Below are positions 9,320 through 17,552 of a stretch of 64,000 nucleotides of DNA, piece by piece; the first letter of the stretch is position 1; every line of letters begins with the position of its first letter. The stretch is from JAXGXJ01 sp963829545. GTDB lineage: Bacteria > Actinomycetota > Thermoleophilia > RBG-16-64-13. Location: assembly GCA_963829545.1 (NCBI GenBank), contig CAWHIX010000011.1, positions 62,001-126,000 of the forward strand. Direction: 5' to 3'. A program made the position numbers and the translations under genes. A model generated the notes under the pieces. The model had not been told where the DNA came from. It worked only from the letters and a program-made list of their open reading frames with translations, and did no database searches.

Positions 9320-10228
9320 CTATTCCGCAGCCGGTGAATCCCCCGCCAGCAGTGACATCATCTGCCGGGCGTTCCGGGGAGCGTAGTCGGCGTAGCAGTT
9401 GTTGAACATGAGAAAGGCGGTACCCGCTTCTTCGCGCAGGCGCCGGACCGGCTCCAACCACTCGCGCAACTCCTCCGGCTCGTAGAGGTAGCGGAAGCGC
9501 TCGGCCGCCGAGGCCACGCGGGCGTTCCAGGTAGCGGCGTTACGCCCGTGGAAGCGGACGTAGGCGGTGTCGGCGGTGACGGCGGCGAGTGGCGGGAGTG
9601 CCGTGGGTCCCTCTATCCGGGGCTCGTCCACGCACACGTAGGTGAGATGGTGAGAAGTGAGCAGATCCAGAGTGGTCTCCAGCTCTACGGGGTCCACCCA
9701 GGACGAATGACGGAATTCCACGGCCATCCTGTCGGGAGCGAGGAGACCGGCGGCCTTGACGATGTACCCGCGGTTCGCCTCGTTGGCCACGAAATACGGT
9801 GGGAACTGCATGAGTATCAGGCCCAGCTTGCTTTGCGCGCGCAGGGGCTCCAGAGCCTCGGCGAACAGGGCGAAGACCTGGGAGCGAAGCTCAGGTGAGG
9901 GGTGAAGGACCCTCCCGCTCCGGTCGAGCTCGAGGGAGTGTTGCTCTCGGATGAGCGGCGGGAGTTGCTCCGGCTTGATGCCGTGACGGGTGAGCATGGC
10001 GAAGGCCTTGATGTGGAACACGAAGCCGGGCGGGGTCCGCTCCGCCCACAGGCGGGCGTTGGCCGGTGAGGGCAGTCCGTAGAAGGTGGAGTCCACCTCC
10101 ACGGTGTCGAACTGCGTCGCGTAATAGCGCAGACGATCGGCCGCCGTCTTCACGCCCGGCGGATACCACGACCTGACCATCGTAGGGTCGGTCCAAGAGC
10201 AGGTGCCGGCCCGAACTTGTCCCAGCAT
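9320..10228 (-). CDS. DUF72 domain-containing protein
   Basis: A 302-aa TIM-barrel protein of the DUF72 (YecE-like) family, whose biochemical role is unknown. Family features are the N-terminal VRAGTCSWTDPTMVRSWYP, the VEVDSTFYGLP motif, MAVEFRHSSW, and a C-terminal MFNNCYADYAPRNA segment. I chose the ATG at 10228 because the family homology starts there. Longer in-frame starts would run into the divergent lipoprotein gene. No clear Shine-Dalgarno precedes this ATG, but TATCCT lies 7-12 bases upstream, so a leaderless transcript is possible. It converges on trpB2 across the hairpin at 9225-9256. Confidence 0.85.
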   Translation of the reverse strand: MLGQVRAGTCSWTDPTMVRSWYPPGVKTAADRLRYYATQFDTVEVDSTFYGLPSPANARLWAERTPPGFVFHIKAFAMLTRHGIKPEQLPPLIREQHSLELDRSGRVLHPSPELRSQVFALFAEALEPLRAQSKLGLILMQFPPYFVANEANRGYIVKAAGLLAPDRMAVEFRHSSWVDPVELETTLDLLTSHHLTYVCVDEPRIEGPTALPPLAAVTADTAYVRFHGRNAATWNARVASAAERFRYLYEPEELREWLEPVRRLREEAGTAFLMFNNCYADYAPRNARQMMSLLAGDSPAAE

Positions 10229-10281
10229 GAGGTAAGGATATACTGCAGCGCACCGAAAATGTTCGCGGGGGCCTGATACAT

Positions 10282-10941
10282 ATGGCGAGAATACGGAGAT
10301 CGAGCAGAGTGGGGCGCGACGGAGTGAGACACAGCGGAGAGAGGCAAGGGGCATTGGTGCTCAGCCTCGCGTTCCTGCTGATGTTGTCACTTGCTTTGTT
10401 CTTGCTGACCGGGTGCGAGTCGGATGACGGGGAAGCGGTGGATGACGCGACCACGTCCTCCAGCGAAGGCCAGAGCGCCGAATCGGGCGACGTGGTCGCG
10501 GAGGTGGGAGAGCCGGTGACGGTGGGGAACGCCCGCGTCATCGTCAACGCTCTTCAAGAGACGTTCCAGCCCGTGTTGCCCACCCAGCGGCTGAGCGAAC
10601 AGACCCCCTCCGCTCCGGAAGCCGGGGAATCGTTCTACCAAGCCTATGTCCGCGTGGAGAACCTGGCCACCGATCCCGTGAGGGTAGATGCCACCGATTT
10701 CACCTGCCTGGTAGGCAACACTGTGGTGGCGATCGAGCCTACTCGCTCCGGCCCCGTTGCCCGCAGCCTGCTCAAGAACACCTCTCTCGACCTCATACTC
10801 ACCTTCAAGGCGGAGGCAGGTTTCGTCCCCGAGCTTCGCTACAACCCTCCCTGGTATCAGGGATCGATCCGGGTGACCCCTGCCCAGGAGCAGACGCCTG
10901 GAGACACGGCCGCCGACGAGGAGACGACGTCCACCGACTGA
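10282..10941 (+). CDS. Predicted lipoprotein with DUF4352-like domain
   Basis: A 219-aa secreted protein. The N-terminus is Arg-rich, then a hydrophobic stretch of about 20 residues ends in LLTGC, a lipobox placing the acylated cysteine near residue 45. An acidic Ser/Thr-rich linker follows. The folded part (about residues 75-200) has alternating beta-strand patterns such as SFYQAYVRVENLATDPVRV and ends with a Thr/Asp/Glu-rich tail. This resembles the DUF4352 immunoglobulin-like domain of Gram-positive lipoproteins. It probably sits on the outer face of the membrane; function unknown. It is divergent from the DUF72 gene with 53 bases between the starts. Confidence 0.7.
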   Translation: MARIRRSSRVGRDGVRHSGERQGALVLSLAFLLMLSLALFLLTGCESDDGEAVDDATTSSSEGQSAESGDVVAEVGEPVTVGNARVIVNALQETFQPVLPTQRLSEQTPSAPEAGESFYQAYVRVENLATDPVRVDATDFTCLVGNTVVAIEPTRSGPVARSLLKNTSLDLILTFKAEAGFVPELRYNPPWYQGSIRVTPAQEQTPGDTAADEETTSTD

Positions 10942-10980
10942 CGGCGACCCCGGCGCCGCGCCTCGGAGGCGCGGCCGCTT

Positions 10981-11123
10981 CTAGCGGAAGAGGTGGAGCA
11001 GGAAGACCAGGCCGTCGGTAGAGGTCAGCGCGTGGGAGGGGCCGGGGGGCATGTAGTAGAAGGAACCGCGCTTGCCCTCGTAGGCTGCTCGAAGTAATGG
11101 GGCGCCTTGTCCTGATCGCTCAT
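10981..11123 (-). CDS. Small cupin-like protein coupled to trpS (frameshifted)
   Basis: The ATG at 11123 overlaps the trpS stop (ATGA), which argues that this small frame is translated. It begins MSDQDKAPHYFEQ. A one-base deletion near 11080-11090 then shifts to a frame reading AYEGKRGSFYYMPPGPSHAL and ending VFLLHLFR. Restoring one base gives 48 codons (47 aa). The PPGPSHAL stretch resembles the metal-site beta strand of a cupin, but the fold would be truncated, so this is a weak resemblance. Unshifted, the frame ends after 32 codons at 11025. Confidence 0.4.
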
Positions 11124-12106
11124 CCCCAGCCTCCGTTGTACGTGGTGGGTAGACCTGTCGCCTCTCGCACACGCTCCATCACCTGCTGCGCCACGGCCCG
11201 TGCCCGTCGGCCGCCGTCGGTGAGCACGTCCATGACGTAGTCCGGGTCGGCCTCCAGTTCGCGCCGACGCTCCCGGTAGGGGGCGAACGTCTCGTCGATC
11301 AGCGCAAGAAGGCGCTTCTTGACCTCTCCGTAGCCCATGCCTCCCGCCTTGTACCGTGCTTCCCACTCGGCTGTCTCCTCCGCGGAGGCGAGGAGGCGCA
11401 GTAGCAGGTAGGGGGTCGAGGCGTCCGGGTCCTTTGGATCCTCCACCGGGGCGGAGTCGGTGACGATAGACATCACCTTCTTCTTGAGCGCGGAGCCCTC
11501 GTCGAAGATGCCGATCTCGTTGCCGTAGCTCTTGGACATCTTGCGGCCGTCCACACCCGGGACAACGGCGGTGCTGTCGAGGATATAGGGCTCGGGGATG
11601 GTGAAGACCTCGCCGAACTGTTGGTTGAACTTGCCCGCCAGGTCGCGGGTCATCTCGATGTGTTGCTTCTGATCCTGGCCGACAGGCACCAAGTCGGAGA
11701 GATAGATAAGGATATCGGCCGCCTGGAGCACGGGATAGGCGAAGAGTCCGTGGTTGGGCGAGAGGCCCTGCGCCACCTTGTCCTTGTAGCTGACGGCCCG
11801 TTCCAGCATGCCCATGGGAGTCACACAGGAGAGGATCCAGGCGAGTTCGGTGACCTCGGGGACGTCCTGCTGGGCGAACAGCGTCGCCTCTTTGGGATCG
11901 AGACCCAGAGCCAGGAAATCCAGAGCCACGCCGAGGGTGTAGTCCCGCAGGACTGCGGCCTCCTGGACGGCCGTAAGGGCATGGTAGCTGGCGATGAAGT
12001 AGAAGGGCTCGTTGCCGGACTGCAGCGCTATGTATTGGCGGATGGCGCCGAAGTAGTTACCCAAGTGGGGCCGGCCGGAGGGCTGGATGCCAGACAGGAT
12101 GCGCAT
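11120..12106 (-). CDS. trpS: Tryptophanyl-tRNA synthetase
   Basis: A class I aminoacyl-tRNA synthetase of 328 aa, the usual TrpRS length, charging tRNA-Trp. The HIGH-equivalent is SGRPHLGNYFGAI near the N-terminus and the KMSKS loop is GRKMSKSYGN near residue 190. AYPVLQAADILIY and VPVGQDQKQHIEMTRDLA are typical TrpRS tryptophan-pocket segments. I chose the ATG at 12106, where homology begins (MRILSGIQPSG). The ribosome site is weak (GGAGAGACCGAG). A small frame overlaps its stop. The 358-base divergent gap to the fumarase operon holds its promoter; no T-box element is recognisable there. Confidence 0.95.
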   Translation of the reverse strand: MRILSGIQPSGRPHLGNYFGAIRQYIALQSGNEPFYFIASYHALTAVQEAAVLRDYTLGVALDFLALGLDPKEATLFAQQDVPEVTELAWILSCVTPMGMLERAVSYKDKVAQGLSPNHGLFAYPVLQAADILIYLSDLVPVGQDQKQHIEMTRDLAGKFNQQFGEVFTIPEPYILDSTAVVPGVDGRKMSKSYGNEIGIFDEGSALKKKVMSIVTDSAPVEDPKDPDASTPYLLLRLLASAEETAEWEARYKAGGMGYGEVKKRLLALIDETFAPYRERRRELEADPDYVMDVLTDGGRRARAVAQQVMERVREATGLPTTYNGGWG

Positions 12107-12242
12107 GTGGTCTCTCGGTCTCTCCAAGTCGTTAGGTGACGGTGCCGGGGCGCCGGCGGGGCCGACTGGAGCAGGTGCCGCGCCGCGCCGCCGTCTAGTG
12201 TAGCCGAGGGCCGCAACCTGGACCAGGCAAGGCGTGGGAGGC

Positions 12243-12262
12243 AGAGCCGGGCGCCCGGCTCT
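12243..12262. repeat. Perfect 20-bp palindrome
   Basis: AGAGCCGGGCGCCCGGCTCT reads identically on both strands and sits in the trpS/fumarase control region. It could be an operator, or a cruciform or hairpin in the trpS leader. No T-run follows, so a terminator is unlikely. Confidence 0.6.
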
Positions 12263-12302
12263 CCGCCCTCGTGCGCCCGAGTTCGTCTCGTCGTGGCCGG
12301 CG

Positions 12303-12332
12303 TTGTATTGTCCTCCCGCCATGTGATATACA
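12303..12332 (+). promoter_or_regulatory. Candidate promoter for the fumarase-succinate dehydrogenase operon
   Basis: TTGTAT (-35), 18 bases, then TATACA (-10) point toward the fumarase alpha gene, leaving a leader of about 125 bases. This is the best match in the gap but was found by eye only. Confidence 0.4.
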
Positions 12333-12464
12333 GAAACCAGATTCAGCCTTTTCACAGCGGTGGTTCCCGTCCGCCCGCGGGAGGCCGCATCCCTTCGACT
12401 AGGGGGACGGTCGCAGACGGGACGATCGTTCTAAGGGGCCGATTGCGGACGAAGGGGGTTTCCT

Positions 12465-13310
12465 TTGAGAGAGATCGACGTCGCTCAGATCACCGACGCA
12501 GTGGCCTCGCTTGCCGTCGAAGCCTGCACCTACCTGGGTGACGACCTGGTGTCGTTCTTCCAGAAGGCGGCGGAGACGGAGGAGTCGGAGACGGGCCGCG
12601 ACGTCCTGCGGCAGATCCTCGACAATGCCGCCTTGGCCCGCGAAAGTGGCATGCCTCTCTGCCAGGACACCGGCCTGACGGTCGTCTTCCTGGAAGTCGG
12701 GCAGGATGTCCATCTCACCGGCGGGAGTCTGGAAGGCGCCGTCGACGAAGGCGTCCGCCGTGGCTACACCGACGGCTACCTGCGCAAGTCCGCCGTTGCC
12801 GACCCCATCGGGGAGCGTAAGAACACCGGCGACAACACGCCGGCCATGCTGCATACCCGTATCGTGCCGGGGGACAACGTTCGCGTGATCGTGGCACCGA
12901 AGGGCGGCGGCGCGGAGAATATGAGCGCTCTCGGCATGCTCAAACCCTCTCAGGGCCGGCAGGGGGCAATCGACTTCGTGGTGAACACGGTCGGCAAAGG
13001 GGAATCCAATCCTTGCCCACCCATCATCGTGGGGGTCGGCCTGGGGGGAACCTTCGAGAAGGCGGCCTACATGGCCAAACACTCCTTGCTGCGTCCCGTG
13101 GGCTCCACCAACCCGGAGCCGCGTCTAGCCGAACTGGAGGACGAGATCGAGCGGCGCTGCAACGACCTGGGCATCGGCCCGGCGGGTCTGGGCGGCCGCA
13201 CCACGGTGATCGACGTCTTCATCGAGGAACTGCCGGCGCACATAGCCAGCATGCCCGTGGCCGTCAACATCCAGTGCCACTCCGCCCGACACAAGGAGGT
13301 GGTCCTGTGA
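12465..13310 (+). CDS. Fumarate hydratase class I, alpha subunit
   Basis: A 281-aa subunit (PF05681 family) of the oxygen-sensitive, 4Fe-4S two-component fumarase or L-tartrate dehydratase. Cluster cysteines are visible in MPLCQDTG, ESNPCPP and NIQCHSARH. NTGDNTPAMLH is another family landmark. The start is TTG with AAGGGGG eight bases upstream. Its stop overlaps the GTG of the beta-subunit gene (GTGA), and the succinate dehydrogenase genes follow without a break. Fumarase rather than tartrate dehydratase is therefore the better call: it would interconvert fumarate and malate in the TCA cycle. Confidence 0.92.
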   Translation: MREIDVAQITDAVASLAVEACTYLGDDLVSFFQKAAETEESETGRDVLRQILDNAALARESGMPLCQDTGLTVVFLEVGQDVHLTGGSLEGAVDEGVRRGYTDGYLRKSAVADPIGERKNTGDNTPAMLHTRIVPGDNVRVIVAPKGGGAENMSALGMLKPSQGRQGAIDFVVNTVGKGESNPCPPIIVGVGLGGTFEKAAYMAKHSLLRPVGSTNPEPRLAELEDEIERRCNDLGIGPAGLGGRTTVIDVFIEELPAHIASMPVAVNIQCHSARHKEVVL

Positions 13311-13870
13311 GCGAACGCAGGATCACCACCCCGCTCACCGACGAGGTGGTGGAGAGCCTTCACGCCGGCGACCGTCTGCTCATAACCGGGGCCATCCTGA
13401 CGGGGCGGGATGCAGCGCACAAGCGCCTGGTTGAGCTCATCGACAAGGGGGAGCCTCTCCCTGTGGACATCCGCGGGGAGATCATCTACTTCGTGGGTCC
13501 CACCCCTGCCAAGCCGGGTCAGGTGATCGGGTCGGCCGGTCCGACGACCTCCGGGCGCATGGACGCCTACTCCCCCAAGCTGCTCGACCTGGGACTCAAG
13601 GGCATGATCGGCAAGGGGGTGCGCAACGAGGCCGTCCGCGAGTCTCTCAAGCGCAACAAGGCCGTGTATCTCGCCGCCACCGGGGGAGCCGGGGCGCTGC
13701 TGGCGCAGCGCATCAAGTCCGCCACGGTCGTGGCCTACGAAGATCTCGGTCCGGAAGCCATCCGCCGCTTGGAGGTAGAGGACTTCCCCGTCGTCGTGAT
13801 CAATGACATGTATGGAGGCGATCTCTACGCTGAAGGCCGGCGGCAGTTCGAACGGAAGGGGGATTCTTGA
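13307..13870 (+). CDS. Fumarate hydratase class I, beta subunit
   Basis: A 187-aa beta subunit (PF05683 family). Typical segments are DRLLITGAILTGRDAAHKR, FVGPTPAKPGQVIGSAGPTT, SPKLLDLGLKGMIGKG and YLAATGGAGALLAQRI. The start is GTG at 13307 with a strong AAGGAGGT upstream, overlapping the alpha-subunit stop. Its own stop overlaps the TTG start of sdhC (TTGA). This unbroken coupling suggests fumarase and succinate dehydrogenase are made together. Length is normal for the family. Confidence 0.92.
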   Translation: MSERRITTPLTDEVVESLHAGDRLLITGAILTGRDAAHKRLVELIDKGEPLPVDIRGEIIYFVGPTPAKPGQVIGSAGPTTSGRMDAYSPKLLDLGLKGMIGKGVRNEAVRESLKRNKAVYLAATGGAGALLAQRIKSATVVAYEDLGPEAIRRLEVEDFPVVVINDMYGGDLYAEGRRQFERKGDS

Positions 13871-14265
13871 GCGCAAAACCTCGTGAGACCGCGAACGTGG
13901 GGGCGGGTCTCTGGAAGGCGACAGGCATGTGGGCCTGGCTGCTCTTCCGGATAAGCGGCCTGCTCTTGGTGTTCTATTTGGGCGCTCACATAATCGTCAT
14001 CTCCACCGGCCAGTGGGGGGCGTTCAACGACTGGATGGAGGCTTTCGATACCCCCGTCCTGATCCTGCTCGACCTGGCCTTGGTGGTGGCCGTCCTCTAT
14101 CACGCCCTGAACGGGGTGCGCATCATCCTCATGGACCTGGGCATAGGCGTGCACCGGCACAAGGTGATGTTCTGGTCGGCCATGGCCGTGGTAGTGGTCT
14201 GCTTTGCCATCTTCGCCTGGGTGGCCTTCACGTTCATCGCGACCGGCGAGGGGGTGGTGAATTGA
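13867..14265 (+). CDS. sdhC: Succinate dehydrogenase membrane anchor subunit C
   Basis: A 132-aa protein with three predicted membrane helices, starting at about residues 22, 62 and 103. The haem-ligand motif LYHALNGVRIILMD lies at the end of helix 2; the His and Arg are the usual SdhC haem b contacts. The start is TTG overlapping the fumarase beta stop. The next gene starts with TTG overlapping this stop. It anchors the SdhAB head and passes electrons to quinone. It is clearly similar in sequence to the following SdhD. Confidence 0.9.
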   Translation: MSAKPRETANVGAGLWKATGMWAWLLFRISGLLLVFYLGAHIIVISTGQWGAFNDWMEAFDTPVLILLDLALVVAVLYHALNGVRIILMDLGIGVHRHKVMFWSAMAVVVVCFAIFAWVAFTFIATGEGVVN

Positions 14266-14624
14266 GAGCCGAGACCGTCTCTACTCACAGGGGCGGCATG
14301 TGGGCCTGGTTGTTCCAGCGCATCACGGCCGTACTCCTGATAGTAATGCTGGCGATCCACCTGACCTTCACACACATCGTCGGAATCGGTGACATCAGCT
14401 ACGAGACGGTCGGCGATCGCCTGGCCCACGCCGGCTTCGTGGTCGTCGACATCATCCTCCTTGCCGCGGGCATCTATCACGCGTTGAACGGCCTGCGCAT
14501 GGTGTTGATGGATTACTGGTTCAGCTCCCGCAAACGGGCCCTGGCTCTCTCCATCGTCCTGTGGGTAGTGGGGATCGCAGCTATGGTCTACGGAACCTGG
14601 GCCCTCTGGCCCTGGATCACCTAG
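14262..14624 (+). CDS. sdhD: Succinate dehydrogenase membrane anchor subunit D
   Basis: A 120-aa three-helix membrane protein. It starts at a TTG that overlaps the sdhC stop, reading LRAETVSTHRGGMWAWLFQ. The motif IYHALNGLRMVLMD almost repeats the haem motif of SdhC, and both proteins open with MWAWLxxRI before helix 1. The two anchors are thus paralogues, and both keep the histidine. It would complete the membrane domain with SdhC. A longer upstream in-frame start is a shadow of sdhC. Confidence 0.88.
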   Translation: MRAETVSTHRGGMWAWLFQRITAVLLIVMLAIHLTFTHIVGIGDISYETVGDRLAHAGFVVVDIILLAAGIYHALNGLRMVLMDYWFSSRKRALALSIVLWVVGIAAMVYGTWALWPWIT

Positions 14625-14639
14625 GGTGGGGGGAGCGAA

Positions 14640-16349
14640 ATGATCCATCATGACATGATCGTAGTCGGCGGCGGCCTCTCGGGCCTCCGTGCGGCCATAG
14701 AAGCCAAGATGGCCGGCATAGACGTGGCCGTCCTGTCCCAGGTGCATCCGGGGCGCAGCCATTCAGGCGCCGCGCAGGGCGGCATCAACGCCGCGCTCGG
14801 TAACCATCCCGACGGGGCCGACGACAACTGGGAGAAGCACGCTTTCGACACCACCAAGGGTGGTGACTACCTGGGCGACCAGGACGCCATCATCCAGATG
14901 GCCAAGGACGCCATCCAGGTCATCTACGAGATGGACCACTGGGGCTGCCCCTTCAGCCGTTATGAAGACGGGCGCATCACCCAGCGTCCCTTCGGCGGTG
15001 CCGGTTTTCCGCGCTGTTGCTACGGAGCCGACAAGACCGGCCATTACCTCCTGCACACGCTCGTGGAGCAGGCCTACAAGCTCCAGGTCAAGCTCTACGT
15101 GGAGCAGTACGTGGCCCGGCTCATCGTGCACGACGGCGTCTGCCAGGGGGTCATCGCCTACGACATGATCCGCGGCGGCTTCGAGGCCTTCTCGGCCAAC
15201 GCGGTCGTGATAGCCACCGGCGGCATGGGACGCGTCTACAGCAACTCGACCAACGCCATCATCAACGTGGGCGCAGGCATGGCCATGGCCTACTACGCCG
15301 GCGTGCCGCTGAAAGACATGGAGTTCGTCCAGTTCCACCCCACTGGTCTCTATACCACCCACATCCTCATGAGCGAGGGGGCCCGGGGTGAAGGCGCCTA
15401 CCTGGTCAACGGCCTGGGAGAGCGCTTCATGGAACGTTACGCGCCCAAGTTCATGGAGTTGGCGCCGCGCGACATCACCGCTCGTTCTATCCAGACGGAG
15501 ATCAACGAGGGGCGGGGTATCAACGGGCAGGGCTACGTCCATCTCGACCTGCGCCACCTGGGCGCCGAGAAGATCCTCGAGCGTCTGCCGGGCATCCGCG
15601 ACCTGGCCATCCACTTCGAGGGCGTCGATGCTATCGAGGAGCCCATCCCGGTAAGCCCCTGCCAGCACTACAGCATGGGCGGTATCGACACCGACGTCGA
15701 CGGGCGCACCGTCATGCCCGGTCTCTATGCCGCCGGCGAGTGCGCCTGCGTATCGGTGCATGGAGCCAACCGGCTGGGGGGCAACTCGCTACTGGAGACT
15801 ATCGTCTTCGGTCGCCGCGCGGGGGCCGAGGTGGTCCGCTACCTCGCCGATCTCAAGGACGATCGGCCCAACGCCCGCTCGGCCTTCGCGGCTATGCAGG
15901 CGGTGGAAGACGAGATCCAGGCCCTCGTCGACAAGAAGGACACCGAGGACGCGTACGCCATCCGCAACGAGATGACCGAGATCATGAAAGATGACTTCTT
16001 CCTGTTCCGCGACGAACCGACCATGAAGGCAGGCCTCGACCGTCTGATCATCCTGCGCGAGCAGGCCCGCAACGTGGGGCTGCGCTACAACGGCAGCATC
16101 TTCAACGTCGACATGATCCGCACCTACGAGCTCGCGGGCATGCTCGACGTGGCCCTTACCGTGGCGGCCGGAGCGCTCGCTCGCACCGAGTCGCGCGGCT
16201 CGCACTACCGGACCGACTACACCACCCGCGACGACGAGAATTGGCTGAAACACACTCTGGCCCACTATCAGCCGGGAGTGGCCGGTCCCCGTCTCGATTC
16301 GAAACCGGTGACGCTTGGCACCTTCGAGCCACAGGAGCGGAAGTACTGA
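14640..16349 (+). CDS. sdhA: Succinate dehydrogenase / fumarate reductase flavoprotein subunit
   Basis: A 569-aa FAD subunit that oxidises succinate to fumarate, or the reverse. The dinucleotide-binding start is MIVVGGGLSGLRAAIEAK. The covalent FAD histidine is in GRSHSGAAQGGINAALG. Substrate-site residues appear in FHPTGLY, SEGARGEGAYLVN and the arginine region HGANRLGGNSLLETIVFG. The start ATG has GGTGGGGGGAGCG upstream, 15 bases after sdhD. The stop overlaps the sdhB start (TGATG). Length and domain order are standard. Direction cannot be read from sequence; the context with KorABC and citrate synthase allows either. Confidence 0.96.
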   Translation: MIHHDMIVVGGGLSGLRAAIEAKMAGIDVAVLSQVHPGRSHSGAAQGGINAALGNHPDGADDNWEKHAFDTTKGGDYLGDQDAIIQMAKDAIQVIYEMDHWGCPFSRYEDGRITQRPFGGAGFPRCCYGADKTGHYLLHTLVEQAYKLQVKLYVEQYVARLIVHDGVCQGVIAYDMIRGGFEAFSANAVVIATGGMGRVYSNSTNAIINVGAGMAMAYYAGVPLKDMEFVQFHPTGLYTTHILMSEGARGEGAYLVNGLGERFMERYAPKFMELAPRDITARSIQTEINEGRGINGQGYVHLDLRHLGAEKILERLPGIRDLAIHFEGVDAIEEPIPVSPCQHYSMGGIDTDVDGRTVMPGLYAAGECACVSVHGANRLGGNSLLETIVFGRRAGAEVVRYLADLKDDRPNARSAFAAMQAVEDEIQALVDKKDTEDAYAIRNEMTEIMKDDFFLFRDEPTMKAGLDRLIILREQARNVGLRYNGSIFNVDMIRTYELAGMLDVALTVAAGALARTESRGSHYRTDYTTRDDENWLKHTLAHYQPGVAGPRLDSKPVTLGTFEPQERKY

Positions 16350-17073
16350 TGTCTGAGGTAACGCTTCGCATCAAACGCCAGGAACCGCAGAGCAAGAAGG
16401 ATCCCGAGGCCCGCTGGGAAGAGTACAAGGTCCCCTACGACGTCAACCTCACGGTCCTCGAGGCCCTCTTCTACGTGCAGGAGAACTTCGACGGCGGCCT
16501 CTGCTTCCGCTACTGCTGCCGGGCCTCCATCTGCGGCAGTTGCGCCATGTACATCAACGGCGCGTACCGGCTGGCCTGCCAGACCAACGTCAAGCACCTC
16601 GACACGAACATCGTTAGCGTCGAGCCGATGCCTCACCTGCCGCTGGTGAAGGACCTGGTCGTCCAGATGGACGACTTCTTCGCCAAGTACGAGTACATCA
16701 TGCCCTGGCTCATCAGGAACTCGCCCGATCCGGAGAAGGAGATCAGACAGTCCCCGGACGAGCGCCAGAGGATCGACATGCCCATCGACTGCATCCTCTG
16801 CGGCTGCTGCTACTCGAGTTGTCCGTCGGCGTGGGGGAGGAGAACTACCTGGGACCGGCCGCTCTGCTGAAGGCGTTCCGCTTCGAGGTGGACTCCCGGG
16901 ATGAGGCGCGCAAAGAGCGTCTGCCCCTGTGGGCCAACGAACGAGGGGTCTATAGGTGCCACACGATCATGAACTGCGTGGAGGCCTGTCCCAAGGAGCT
17001 CAATCCCACCGAGGGCATCCAGTGGCTCAAAAAGGCGGCGGTGCGGCGCAAGCTGTTCGGCAAGGCCAAGTAG
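16349..17073 (+). CDS. sdhB: Succinate dehydrogenase iron-sulfur subunit (one frameshift)
   Basis: The iron-sulfur subunit carries electrons from FAD to the membrane anchors. The N-terminal ferredoxin domain has CFRYCCRASICGSCAMYING and a following cysteine (2Fe-2S). The C-terminal domain has CILCGCCYSSCPS and CHTIMNCVEACPKELNP (4Fe-4S and 3Fe-4S or 4Fe-4S). The frame breaks at about 16826-16834, right after CPS, and resumes as VGEENYLGPAALLKAF. Restoring one base yields 242 codons (241 aa), the normal size. It is coupled to sdhA by TGATG. Confidence 0.92.
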
Positions 17074-17246
17074 GGAAACAACTTAGGTGGTGGCCTGGCT
17101 GCTGAGGCGCCCGGGTCGCGAGACAGGCCTCGCATTGCGAGACGGCGACGGCCGCGCGAGGACGGCAGGGCTGTCGAGCGCCGATGGGCCGTATGCCGAT
17201 CGAGCCTGTCCCACGCCTGCAGCGAACCGAGCGGAAGGAGATCGTG

Positions 17247-17432
17247 ATGCCTTTGGTGGTGGTGAAGATGCTCGAAGGGCGCACCGTGGAGCAGAAGCGC
17301 CTGCTTGCGCGGGAGATCACCGACGTGGTCGTGCGGGTCACGAACGCGGCCGAGGATCAGGTGGACGTGATCATCGAGGACTACCCGCGCGAGAACTGGG
17401 CCAAGGCGGGGACGCTCTTCGCCGACAAGTAG
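17247..17432 (+). CDS. 4-oxalocrotonate tautomerase family enzyme
   Basis: A 61-aa protein that begins Met-Pro, so the mature N-terminal proline can act as the catalytic base typical of this superfamily. MPLVVVKMLEGRT, KRLLAREITDVVV and DVIIEDYPRENWAKAG match the tautomerase family. The ATG at 17247 has GGAAGGAG upstream; an in-frame upstream ATG at 17184 is rejected because it would hide the essential proline. It stands 173 bases after sdhB, with no clear terminator between. Candidate roles are keto-enol isomerisation in aromatic degradation or an unrelated promiscuous activity. The substrate is unknown. Confidence 0.85.
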   Translation: MPLVVVKMLEGRTVEQKRLLAREITDVVVRVTNAAEDQVDVIIEDYPRENWAKAGTLFADK

Positions 17433-17552
17433 CGCGGGCACGCCCGTCGGGCAGGTAGCGGCGCCGGCCTAGGCGGCGGGGCTACCGCTGCGGTCGGGCG
17501 AGCGCTGCTTCCCGGGCGACCACGTGGAAGGGGCGCGCCCGCCGAGCGGGCG

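Larger units (their letters stand above)
12107..12464. promoter_or_regulatory. Divergent control region between trpS and the fum-sdh operon
   Basis: These 358 bases hold no gene. Visible items are a perfect 20-bp palindrome (12243-12262), a plausible plus-strand promoter (12303-12332) and a TACACT box on the minus strand about 75 bases before trpS. There is a 130-base leader before fumarase alpha. The 11-mer GTTGTATTGTC at 12302-12312 recurs in reverse orientation at 26629-26639 upstream of the hydroxy-acid block. Confidence 0.5.

Noticed and set aside
12107..12300. T-box leader for trpS
   Set aside because: No AGGGTGGNACCGCG-type antiterminator bulge or specifier loop could be found on the minus strand.
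17454..17486. GGTAGC/GCTACC hairpin after the tautomerase gene as a terminator
   Set aside because: Inner bases pair poorly and no T-run follows, so it was not listed.
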